A stretch of DNA of 26,997 bases from a virus. Below, in pieces: positions 20,158-26,997 of this stretch; positions within the stretch are counted from its first letter, which is position 1; each line of letters opens with the position of its first letter. Position numbers and translations under genes: made by a program. The notes beneath the pieces are model-generated. The model was not told where the DNA came from. It worked only from the letters and a program-made list of their open reading frames with translations, and did no database searches. Where the stretch lies: positions 1 to 26,997 of IMG/VR virus record IMGVR_UViG_3300045918_000488; one strand, written 5' to 3'.

Positions 20158-20742
20158 TTACATACTCCCTTTGACTTTTGCCGAGACCATCATGTGCGGC
20201 GCGTTGGTGAATGGACAGATGCAGTCACCCTGCACCACACCCTTCACCGCGCTGCCGTCGGTTAATTCGATTGTGTCTGCTGTTACCGTGGCTTTTCCTC
20301 CAGCGGTGACGTTTACAGCTCCCGCTGCTGTCACATTCAGATCGTCGATGTTCTGGATCGTCATCGTCAGCCCCGCGCCATCAATCACGATGCCATTGCG
20401 CGTCAGGTGTATCTTCTGGCCAAGATCGTCAGACAGTGCCACTTCCCCCTCTGCCAACCCCTGCAAACGATAGCGCCGGTCCGCCACCATAATGGTGACG
20501 CCATGGGAACGGTTACCGCCAAAGAATAGGGTGACATGCTCTGCCCCCGCGTGCGGGTGGGCGGTGAACCCATACGGCTCGATGTGCTCGACATCGTCCT
20601 GCACCTCGCCCGACAGCAGCTTGATCTGCAAGGTCTGCATCTTGGAGGTTGCCGTAGCCAGCACCACCGTGCCGCGCGCCATCATGCTGCCGATAGCGCG
20701 GGCCAGCGGCGCCAGCATACGGGCGATCAGTCGTTCGCTCAT
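20158..20742 (-). CDS. Baseplate spike protein, Mu gp45 family
   Basis: The product is 194 residues from ATG 20742, chosen because it overlaps the gp44-like stop by ATGA. The N-terminal region (RLIARMLAPLARAIGSMMARGTVV) leads to an OB-like domain (LLSGEVQDDVEHIEPYGFTAHPHAGAEHVTLFFGGNRSHGV) and a C-terminal repeated beta segment (VTAAGAVNVTAGGKATVTADTIELTDG), typical of a trimeric spike helix. It punctures the outer membrane. Confidence 0.92.
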   Translation of the reverse strand: MSERLIARMLAPLARAIGSMMARGTVVLATATSKMQTLQIKLLSGEVQDDVEHIEPYGFTAHPHAGAEHVTLFFGGNRSHGVTIMVADRRYRLQGLAEGEVALSDDLGQKIHLTRNGIVIDGAGLTMTIQNIDDLNVTAAGAVNVTAGGKATVTADTIELTDGSAVKGVVQGDCICPFTNAPHMMVSAKVKGSM

Positions 20743-21818
20743 TTGGCCGACCTCGCGTCTTTCCACACATTGTTCTTGGTTTTGGAAACCTCGGGCGCGG
20801 GGATATAGCCGGACTCCAGGCCGACCTTGAGCGTCGTAGTAGTGCCGCTATCTCCCTTGCGATACGCTACTTCCACAATCAAAAACTCCCCATTGAGGCC
20901 GATCACCGGATCTGTCACCCGCACGGTCTGGTTGGGTAGCCACAGCGAGCCATCGCCCTGCCGCCAGCCCTGCACGGTGTAATCCGTCTCCAGCGCCTTG
21001 GCTGCCCGGTGCATCATTTCAAAATACGCTCGGCTGCTGCACATCTTGGTGGTGACCTGACCGGACTGGCTGATCATCAGCGGACGGTAGCGCTTGATGG
21101 AGCTGTTTTTAACCGTAGCGTGTGCGCTGCAGGCGGGCTCGCTATTGTCGGTGTTGGTACCGGCACGCTGCCCGTTGACGATGTACTCGGCGAATACGTC
21201 TTTGCCATCCAGCGACGAGTCCGCGGACAGGATGTTTTTGCCATATTCCAGCGCCGTGCTTGCCGCGCCGCCCGAGCCGGTGCGAATGAATACCACACGG
21301 CCTTTTGCATCATCAGTTGCCAGCATTTGATTTGCCGTCAGCAGCCGGTCGAAACATTCAAATGCCGACTCGCCAGGGTTGATAGCATGCGCAATCAACG
21401 GATCGCCAGTTGCCGCCTCAACAACAATCTCAATGCCAAACTTACCCGCCAGATCTGCCGCGATCTTCTCGATCTTGGCGTTTTTCCACTGCCCGGTTTT
21501 ATAAACAGCCGAGCTGTCTACCAGGTCGGCAGTCAAGCTGCGCCCCTTTACACCGACGCTGATATTGCGTGCGTCATAGCGGATCGGCGTGGCATCCACA
21601 TGGCCGGTGAGCAGCAGATCGGGGCCGATAAAGACTTCGCACTTGTCGCCCTGGCTGATACGGCGCGGGATATCGGTAGCGCCCGGCCATTTGCTGGTGA
21701 CGCTCAGTGTAAATTCGCGGGCAACACGCTCAATGCCTGCCACGATCTCGACTTCTTTCCAGCCGGCGTATTCGGTGCCGTTGACCAGCAGCAGGACTTC
21801 GTCCCTGTTGTCGCTCAT
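20739..21818 (-). CDS. Tail hub protein, Mu gp44 (P) family
   Basis: The product is 359 residues. Features include LLVNGTEYAGWKEVEIVAGIERVAREFTLSVT, GDKCEVFIGPDLLLTGHVD, VGVKGRSLTADLVDSSAV and VRVTDPVIGLNGEFLIVEVAYRKGDSGTTTTLKVG, the gp44/gp27-like hub pattern. It forms the hub between tail tube and spike. It overlaps both neighbours by 4 bp. Confidence 0.92.
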   Translation of the reverse strand: MSDNRDEVLLLVNGTEYAGWKEVEIVAGIERVAREFTLSVTSKWPGATDIPRRISQGDKCEVFIGPDLLLTGHVDATPIRYDARNISVGVKGRSLTADLVDSSAVYKTGQWKNAKIEKIAADLAGKFGIEIVVEAATGDPLIAHAINPGESAFECFDRLLTANQMLATDDAKGRVVFIRTGSGGAASTALEYGKNILSADSSLDGKDVFAEYIVNGQRAGTNTDNSEPACSAHATVKNSSIKRYRPLMISQSGQVTTKMCSSRAYFEMMHRAAKALETDYTVQGWRQGDGSLWLPNQTVRVTDPVIGLNGEFLIVEVAYRKGDSGTTTTLKVGLESGYIPAPEVSKTKNNVWKDARSAK

Positions 21819-23044
21819 GCCGTCAGCACACGGATCGGGTTGGCCGGCACAAAGCCGGGATGCCGGATCTTGTTGCGCGCGATGATCTCGGCATCGCGGT
21901 CCGGCTGCTCATAAAGCTCATACGCCAGCACCAGGGCGGGCAATGTCTCTTTGGGCGTGTATTCGCGCAGCCGCGCGGCGTTGCGCATCTGGCTGGTGAT
22001 CGCCAGATTGACCTTGCTGCGCAGATCGCTGAAGGCGGCAAAGGACTCATCCGATTGCAGACGCATGCAATAGGCATCCAGCGCGCGCAATAATTGTTTG
22101 CGCAGTTGCGCGGCATCGTCATACACCGACAGGTTGATGCTGGCTGTCATGCCAGCCGCCTGCACCAGCAGCGCGCCGGTGACCAGCACCGAGACGGCAG
22201 CCTTGTTCGCATCGCTTTGCTGCTCGGAGGGGCTGGTTGCTGTGCTGGCGGCAACGCTGGCAAATGATGCTGTGGCGTTGGTGACGGTGAGTGTGTTGTA
22301 AAAATTGACCGTGTCCGCATTCCACGGGTAGTTGTTCCAGTTGCCCGATTGCGTGCTCTTGCCGGATACGATGCTGCTGGACTTGTTGAACAGGCTGAAC
22401 ACGCGGTTAGCCAGCGAGTACGAGTTCGGCAGCAGCTTGTGCAGATCGCCATGCAGCGCGGCCAGCGCCAGATCGTTGATCACACCCAGGTTGCGCATGC
22501 CGTTTTCCAGCGCGTTCATGGTTCCGGTTACCGACTTGAAGGCATCATCCAGCACGAACGACGGCAGGCCGTCCACCTTGAACAGGCTGCTGAATTCTGT
22601 CAGGGCGACAACCCGCGCGGCGTCGGCAGAGATCAGCGTTTGTGTGGACGGCGCATCGGTGGCGGAGGGAGATACCAGCTCGCCCGATTCGATGAAGCCG
22701 ATGGTGATAGTGCAGTAGCGGCCCTCTTTAACACCATGGCGGACGCGGCATTCGCCGTCCACGTCCATCTTCATGCGACCATGCCACGGATGCACCAGCT
22801 CGCCAGAACCGCCCCGCTCCAGCGCGGCCAGCAGTTTGTCGCGGCGCTCCATGTAGTCGTCGCCGACCAGGAAGGCTTCGATACTTACCTTGCGGGCAGC
22901 GCGTCCGAGATCCTCGGTGTAGGGAATATCCCGGCCGGGATACTCGTGCGTTTGACCGCGGCGACCTACGGTGAGGTCACCCGTTTCAACACCAAAGGGA
23001 ACGCCCCGGAAACTGGCCGGTTGTAGTTTTTCTTTCCAGCCCAT
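21815..23044 (-). CDS. DNA circularisation (N) protein, Mu gp43-like
   Basis: The product is 409 residues. The N-terminal half is the conserved DNA-circularisation N domain: WKEKLQPASFRGVPFGVETGDLTVGRRGQTHEYP, PYTEDLGRAARKVSIEAFLVGDDYMERRDKLLAALERGGSGELVHPWHGRM. The C-terminus is helical and ends DRDAEIIARNKIRHPGFVPANPI. In Mu-like phages this protein is a structural tail-tip/hub component and may help protect or circularise the incoming genome. It is placed between tape measure and hub, as expected. Confidence 0.92.
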   Translation of the reverse strand: MGWKEKLQPASFRGVPFGVETGDLTVGRRGQTHEYPGRDIPYTEDLGRAARKVSIEAFLVGDDYMERRDKLLAALERGGSGELVHPWHGRMKMDVDGECRVRHGVKEGRYCTITIGFIESGELVSPSATDAPSTQTLISADAARVVALTEFSSLFKVDGLPSFVLDDAFKSVTGTMNALENGMRNLGVINDLALAALHGDLHKLLPNSYSLANRVFSLFNKSSSIVSGKSTQSGNWNNYPWNADTVNFYNTLTVTNATASFASVAASTATSPSEQQSDANKAAVSVLVTGALLVQAAGMTASINLSVYDDAAQLRKQLLRALDAYCMRLQSDESFAAFSDLRSKVNLAITSQMRNAARLREYTPKETLPALVLAYELYEQPDRDAEIIARNKIRHPGFVPANPIRVLTA

Positions 23045-23046
23045 GA

Positions 23047-24561
23047 TTACAGCCCGTAGCTCAAACTACGCATACCCACATCCGGGTTGAAATCTAACCC
23101 CGGCGTATTTGTCTTGGCCTCACCTACACGGAAACCAGCCGGCGCATTTTCAAAGACCATGCGCATTTCGCCGCTGAATTGTTGACGGCCGCTGGCCAGC
23201 GACAGTGCGCCAGATTGCAACAGCGGAGACGTTGATTGCGATGAGGTTACCGATACATTTCCGCTCAGCAGGTTTTTTGCCCAGTCAGGCATCAATCCCT
23301 TAAACCACTCTGCAACCTTTCCAACCTTATCGGTGATCCATGTAAAAAATCCGGTAAACCATTCCTTGATGCTGTCCCAGTTTTTATAGACCAAGTACGC
23401 CGCCGTCGCTATCGCGGTAACCGCAATACCAATTGGATTAAGCAGGAACATACGACCGACGGCGACAAATATTTTTCCCAAAAAGAGCAACGCGCTACCT
23501 ACTCCACCGAAACCACCGACAACACTGAACAGCACCATACCCAGCCGACCGATAGAGCCAATCATAGTGAAGATTGCTGATACGGGACCGGCCAGCATCA
23601 ATACGCCGATTGCGATGAGTATATTTTTCATACCACCCATTGCGGTAATAAAATCTCCGATTCCAACTATTGCGTCTTTAATCCCTTTGAAAAATTCTTT
23701 CCAATCCACATCACGCAGCGCGGTGGCGATATCGGTCAACACATTAGTGATGGCGCTACTAATCATGTCCTTATTGGTAGCCAACCACTCTTGCATTTGT
23801 TTGATGATTGGCAGCAACACTGGAACCAACCGCGCAAGACTTTCAGAAAGCAGCACTTTAGTCTGCTTGCCGAGCATTCCAATAGAGTCGCCCATGTCGT
23901 CCAGAGCGCCAACAGAACCTTTACCCAATACCATGCCCAGGCGCTCTTGCTCGGCTGCATAGGCAGCATAGGCTGCTTTGCCTTGCGCCATGATCGGGAT
24001 CATCTTCTTGCCAGCCTTGCCCCATAGCTCGAATGCCATGCGGGTACGCAATGCCGGGTTGGTGTTTTTCTCGAAGGCGTCGGCCAGCTCCGGCATCATG
24101 TCGGTGAGGCTACGCACGTTGCCTTGCGCATCCCGCAACGGGATCTTGAGTTTGTTCAGTAGCCCGGCGAACTGGACATTTCCGCCCGAGGCGGCCTCAC
24201 TAATTCCCTTGTTGAAATTAGTGAACGCCATTTCGGCATCCTCGGCACTGCCGCCGACCGATTCCAAAATATTAACGAGCGTTTGGTACTCGGTTATTCC
24301 AGCACCGGTGCGTTCGGCAGAGTCCTGAATGCTGCCTGCAAACTGCATGGCAGCGGAGGCGGCGCGCGTCGCCCCGTAGACGATTGAGCCAAATGCGATC
24401 CCGGCAGGCAGGCCAAGGCTACCCATCAGCTTGCTGCCAGCCCCGCCAATATCGCGCAGCACTTTATTGGTCATCTTGGCGGAGCGCTGAACACCTTTTA
24501 GGACAGGTGAAATCTTGTCGACCGCACTGATGATTGCCTTCAGTTGAAATTTATCAGCCAT
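23047..24561 (-). CDS. Tail tape measure protein
   Basis: This 504-residue protein is short for this class. It starts with a conserved helical region (ISAVDKISPVLKGVQRSAKMTNKVLRDIG), then FAGSIQDSAERTGAGITEYQTL and AFTNFNKGISEA, as in Mu-like tape measure proteins. Hydrophobic stretches at about 310-385 (MKNILIAIGVLMLAGPVSAIF... FLLNPIGIAVTAIATAAYLVY) probably insert into the host membrane. It ends with WFTGFFTWITDKVGKVAEWFKGLMP and a Ser-rich tail. Its length implies a relatively short tail. It overlaps the chaperone extension at its start. Confidence 0.92.
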   Translation of the reverse strand: MADKFQLKAIISAVDKISPVLKGVQRSAKMTNKVLRDIGGAGSKLMGSLGLPAGIAFGSIVYGATRAASAAMQFAGSIQDSAERTGAGITEYQTLVNILESVGGSAEDAEMAFTNFNKGISEAASGGNVQFAGLLNKLKIPLRDAQGNVRSLTDMMPELADAFEKNTNPALRTRMAFELWGKAGKKMIPIMAQGKAAYAAYAAEQERLGMVLGKGSVGALDDMGDSIGMLGKQTKVLLSESLARLVPVLLPIIKQMQEWLATNKDMISSAITNVLTDIATALRDVDWKEFFKGIKDAIVGIGDFITAMGGMKNILIAIGVLMLAGPVSAIFTMIGSIGRLGMVLFSVVGGFGGVGSALLFLGKIFVAVGRMFLLNPIGIAVTAIATAAYLVYKNWDSIKEWFTGFFTWITDKVGKVAEWFKGLMPDWAKNLLSGNVSVTSSQSTSPLLQSGALSLASGRQQFSGEMRMVFENAPAGFRVGEAKTNTPGLDFNPDVGMRSLSYGL

Positions 24562-24727
24562 CTCCGTCCCTCAGTTGTTCAGCCAGCCGCATTGCTTGCT
24601 GTTCGTATAGTTCAAACTGCCTAAGTGATAACGCCATAACTGTTGCGGGATCGAGTCTCCAAAAATACGCAACCTCGAACATTCGCTCAATCAAACTTTC
24701 GGCGTTTCCACTTCTTTCCCGAAAAAA
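24554..24727 (-). CDS. Tail chaperone frameshift extension (Mu gp42-type)
   Basis: This segment extends the tail chaperone by -1 frameshifting. The heptamer T-TTT-TTC (24727-24721) is in the correct phase of the upstream gene. After slippage the ribosome reads RERSGNAESLIERMFEVAYFWRLDPATVMALSLRQFELYEQQAMRLAEQLRDGDG, 55 codons with no good start of its own. The fusion would be 146 residues. Such an extension binds the tape measure protein in many tailed phages. The open frame extends further upstream to 24769, but that part lies inside the first chaperone frame. Confidence 0.75.
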   Translation of the reverse strand, partial: FFRERSGNAESLIERMFEVAYFWRLDPATVMALSLRQFELYEQQAMRLAEQLRDGDG

Positions 24728-24993
24728 CCCAGCACTACACCCATCAGCATGGAGAAGTCTTGTGGACAAACTTTGTCAAGCGAAGATGGCGGGATACCGC
24801 CCAGCCTGGCCACATATTTACCAACGACCTTGGGCCGCACTTCAATTGCCTGATCTTCTCCATCGCTGACGATGATCAGGTACGGAAAGCCCAGCTCCAT
24901 CACGTCCTTTCCCGTCGGCTCGCGCAGTTCAATCTCCAGCACTTCTTCACCGTGCGCCATGATGGGATTTGAGAATTTAATTTTCATTGCCAC
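24691..24993 (-). CDS. Tail assembly chaperone (Mu gp41-type)
   Basis: The product is 100 residues. The N-terminus KIKFSNPIMAHGEEVLEIELREPTGKDVMELGFPYLI matches the gp41-type tail assembly chaperone family (shared hook KDVMELG). The end GVVLGFFGKE contains the slippery T run that leads to the frameshifted extension. It sits between tube and tape measure, the invariant place for this gene in tailed phages. Confidence 0.88.
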   Translation of the reverse strand: MAMKIKFSNPIMAHGEEVLEIELREPTGKDVMELGFPYLIIVSDGEDQAIEVRPKVVGKYVARLGGIPPSSLDKVCPQDFSMLMGVVLGFFGKEVETPKV

Positions 24994-25349
24994 AGCCCCT
25001 TGACACCGTTGAACTCCAGCTCGACTTCGCCTTCGTCACCCTTGGCAGCCGGATCGCCCACTAGATAGGCGCCGGACAGGACGTAGGTCTTTCCGTTGGC
25101 CAGTTCGGCAGTGATGGTCATGTCGGTACCGGATTCCAGCTTGCCCAGCGGGAAGTCCGGGCCGAAGACGAAATTGCCCTTAATGTACGGGGTGCGGGCG
25201 GTTTCTTTGTAACCAGCCACGCCGGTGAGACCTTCGACGGTCTCGCGCTTGGTGGTGGTGATGGGGCATTCGATGCCGCCCTTGGCTTCCAACTGCTCTC
25301 CGTCGATCTTGAAGTAGCAGATGCCTGCAACTCTTGGTGCTCTTGCCAT
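24984..25349 (-). CDS. Tail tube protein (Mu gpM family)
   Basis: The product is 121 residues. The features VAGICYFKIDGEQLEAKGGIECPITTTKRETVEGLTGVAGYKETARTPYIKG and GKTYVLSGAYLVGDPAAKGDEGEVELEFNGVKG are those of the Mu-type tail tube protein. It polymerises into the inner tube of the contractile tail. It lies directly after the sheath gene, separated by 75 bp that contain a REP-like palindrome. Confidence 0.95.
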   Translation of the reverse strand: MARAPRVAGICYFKIDGEQLEAKGGIECPITTTKRETVEGLTGVAGYKETARTPYIKGNFVFGPDFPLGKLESGTDMTITAELANGKTYVLSGAYLVGDPAAKGDEGEVELEFNGVKGLWQ

Positions 25350-25371
25350 GGTGTTCTCCTAAATAGTTAAA

Positions 25372-25410
25372 CCCTCACCCCCAACCCCTCTCCCGCTTGC
25401 GGGAGAGGGG
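25372..25410. repeat. REP-like palindrome between sheath and tube genes
   Basis: CCCCTCTCCCG (25385-25395) and CGGGAGAGGGG (25400-25410) form a perfect 11-bp stem with a 4-nt loop, preceded by CCCTCACCCCCAA. This is the pattern of an interspersed palindrome common in the chromosomes of Beta- and Gammaproteobacteria, and unusual inside a phage operon. It has no T run, so it is not an ordinary terminator. Confidence 0.75.
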
Positions 25411-25424
25411 AGAAGTCAGGTTGA

Positions 25425-26981
25425 TCAGTACTGCAGGCGGAATTGCGCCAACACTGCGAAGACGCGGAGCTGGTTGACCAGATCGGGCGGCAGCAGCACG
25501 TCGAGGCGGTTCGGGTCGTTGGCATTGCGTTCGACGATGAGGTGCTCGGCGAAGGCTTTGGCGTTTTCGCAGATGCCCATTTCTTCCAGTTGCGCATACT
25601 CGGCCAGAATCTCGCCGCGGATAACCTTGGGTGTGACGATGGCCTGTCCGGCGCCGAAGCGGGTGCCGTCGTTGCCCAGTTTGTGGCGCGGGTACTTGGT
25701 GGTGATGATGTTGCGCAGGCGGCGGATGATGTACGCCAGGGTATGCAGGGTTTCGCTGTCCAGGTACGAGGGGTCGGTCTGGCTGAAGGCGTTCTTTTGA
25801 TACGTTGTGATCGCGCGCTCGATGCGTACTGCGCCGCCGCCGATGTAGCTGGTGGCGATGCCGTAATTCAGCAGGCTTTGCCGCTCGGTGAGCAGGAAGC
25901 GGCTGCCAGCCGGTGCGGGCAAGATGCCGATGAGTTCGCCGGTTTGCGTGGGGCGCGCGGGATCTACCGAGATGTACACGGCATTGCGGGCACCGAAGGC
26001 GGCGGCGTAATCCCAGGGCGTATTCGGCACTGCGGTCTCGTAGCCTGCGATGCTGGCGTGTTGGTCATTGCGGCCGGTGCCCAGCGTCACCAGGTTGGCG
26101 AAGGTCTCGGCCTTGGCGGTGTAGACGTGGCCATAGATCTGCTTGTTGTATGCCCAGCGCCCGGTGGTGTCGTTCATCAGCGTCTTGAGCGCATCCAACG
26201 AGGTGGCGTCGGCATACGGCATGATGATGAAGTCGTATTCGTCATCACCCATGGCGGCCAGTGCGGTAGTCAGCACCGGGTCGGTAGTGCCGCCGGTCAT
26301 GGCGACAACGGTAACGCCCACGCCTGCGGGCAGGCTTTCGCCACCAGCCAGGCCGCGATAGTTGGCCTGCAACTTGATCGCATTGCCCAGCGTGCCTTTG
26401 TGGCGCGCGGTGACGGTGACGACGCCGGTCAGTACCGTAGAGGTTACCGGCAGGGTGGTGTCGGCATTGATCGCGGTGTTGATGGCAGTGGCAATGGCGG
26501 TGTTGGCATCACCCGAGGCAACCGCTACCTGTACGCGCTGCGCGCCGATGTAGAGGTTGATGGTGCCGTTGCCAGTTGCGGGCCCGGTGATGGTGAGCGT
26601 GCCGGTAGCTACCGCACCCGCACCATTATCGTCCAACGGCAGGCACCAGACTTCGCCGATGGTGTCGTTGGCGCGGTATAGCTCGTGCATGCGGGCAAGC
26701 ATGGAGCCGATGCCGAACTGCGTTTTGGCGGAATCGGTTTTACTCACCAGGATGGGCACATTGGCGACGGCAGATCCGGCGGCCAGCTTTTGCCCGATGA
26801 TAAGAGTACGCAGGCTCTGGCTGAAGTAGCCCGCCTGCGAGTTGTCCATCTCGGCATAGAACAACGGCACGCGCAGGTTGGACGGGATGTTGTTGAACGA
26901 GATGTTGCCGACCAGCCCGATCAGCGGCAATACGCCGAGGGACTCGTGCGGCAGGAAGCTGAAGTGGATGCCGATGGCCAC
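25425..26981 (-). CDS. Tail sheath protein (Mu gpL family)
   Basis: The product is 518 residues if it starts at GTG 26981; the frame stays open to the window edge. The conserved sheath begins ISFNNIPSNLRVPLFYAEMDNSQAG, and the contractile sheath pattern continues (RTLIIGQKLAAGSAV, FGIGSMLARMHELYRAND, EYDFIIMPYADATSLDAL, RWAYNKQIYGHVYTAKAETFANLV, ARPTQTGELIGILPA, FLLTERQSLLNYGIATSYIGGGAVRIERAITTY). The ending QLRVFAVLAQFRLQY is typical. About 26 residues precede the conserved region and look hydrophobic; they may be shadow sequence, so the true start is uncertain. No head genes are present in the window. Confidence 0.93.
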   Translation of the reverse strand: MAIGIHFSFLPHESLGVLPLIGLVGNISFNNIPSNLRVPLFYAEMDNSQAGYFSQSLRTLIIGQKLAAGSAVANVPILVSKTDSAKTQFGIGSMLARMHELYRANDTIGEVWCLPLDDNGAGAVATGTLTITGPATGNGTINLYIGAQRVQVAVASGDANTAIATAINTAINADTTLPVTSTVLTGVVTVTARHKGTLGNAIKLQANYRGLAGGESLPAGVGVTVVAMTGGTTDPVLTTALAAMGDDEYDFIIMPYADATSLDALKTLMNDTTGRWAYNKQIYGHVYTAKAETFANLVTLGTGRNDQHASIAGYETAVPNTPWDYAAAFGARNAVYISVDPARPTQTGELIGILPAPAGSRFLLTERQSLLNYGIATSYIGGGAVRIERAITTYQKNAFSQTDPSYLDSETLHTLAYIIRRLRNIITTKYPRHKLGNDGTRFGAGQAIVTPKVIRGEILAEYAQLEEMGICENAKAFAEHLIVERNANDPNRLDVLLPPDLVNQLRVFAVLAQFRLQY

Positions 26982-26997
26982 AACTGCCAGGGCGACA

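Noticed and set aside
25367-25597. Small minus-strand coding frame over the sheath 3' end and palindrome
   Set aside because: It reads the sheath gene in another frame and then the REP-like palindrome. Peptides of this kind are typical spurious products of such repeats.
25443-26681. Plus-strand 412-codon frame opposite the sheath gene
   Set aside because: It is a long shadow of the high-GC sheath gene. Its Gly/Val/Ala-rich translation matches no family, while the minus-strand protein is an unmistakable tail sheath.

Overview
This window looks like part of a temperate, contractile-tailed phage (Mu-like tail genes, lambda-like lysogeny control) of a proteobacterium. The codon style, the tRNA-His-type attachment sequence and a REP-like palindrome suggest a betaproteobacterial host, but the host is not identifiable from this window.

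Layout. (1) 1-4058, minus strand: an early/replication arm, read from right to left: Cro-like protein, an intrinsic terminator, a YmfL/CII-like regulator, small proteins, an O-like replication initiator with four 22-bp iterons and a DnaA box inside it, a possible Q-like antiterminator, a second terminator, then an HNH endonuclease that would precede the terminase genes (outside the window). (2) 4060-5343: the immunity region. Five copies of a TTACC-N4-GGTAA operator lie in two clusters. They flank a short CI-like repressor and a TerB-like/BRCT accessory gene, and they cover a leftward (cro) and a rightward early promoter that share 23 of 24 bases. (3) 5375-8803, plus strand: a tightly overlapped string of small genes ending in a large solo ParB-family protein. 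(4) 8803-12636, plus strand: a complete diversity-generating retroelement (DGR), consisting of two paralogous C-type-lectin/FGE-like variable proteins each with a 3' variable repeat and hairpin, an accessory protein with an apparent MutS-domain-I-like region joined to an Avd-like helical region, a template repeat, and a DGR-type reverse transcriptase. (5) 12633-13993: an excisionase-like HTH protein and a tyrosine integrase whose 3' end contains a 48-nt copy of the 3' part of a tRNA-His gene (attP core). (6) 14114-26981, minus strand: late genes, read from right to left: tail sheath, tube, frameshifted tail chaperone, tape measure, circularisation (N) protein, gp44/45/46/47/48-type baseplate genes, fibre, fibre-assembly-like protein, then a lysis cassette.

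How it fits together. The attP core lies inside the phage genome with phage genes on both sides. The late operon leaves the right edge and could rejoin the HNH/terminase end at the left edge, so the map fits a circular or circularly permuted free phage genome better than a simple prophage. The repressor should silence both the replication arm and the rightward operon that contains ParB, the DGR and the integrase. The DGR is the most striking system. Every VR1/TR difference across 113 nt falls on a template adenine (15 of 25 adenines). VR2 shows the same bias plus one in-frame codon deletion. The diversified proteins lie in the lysogeny-side operon and are not the tail fibre, so what they bind is unknown.
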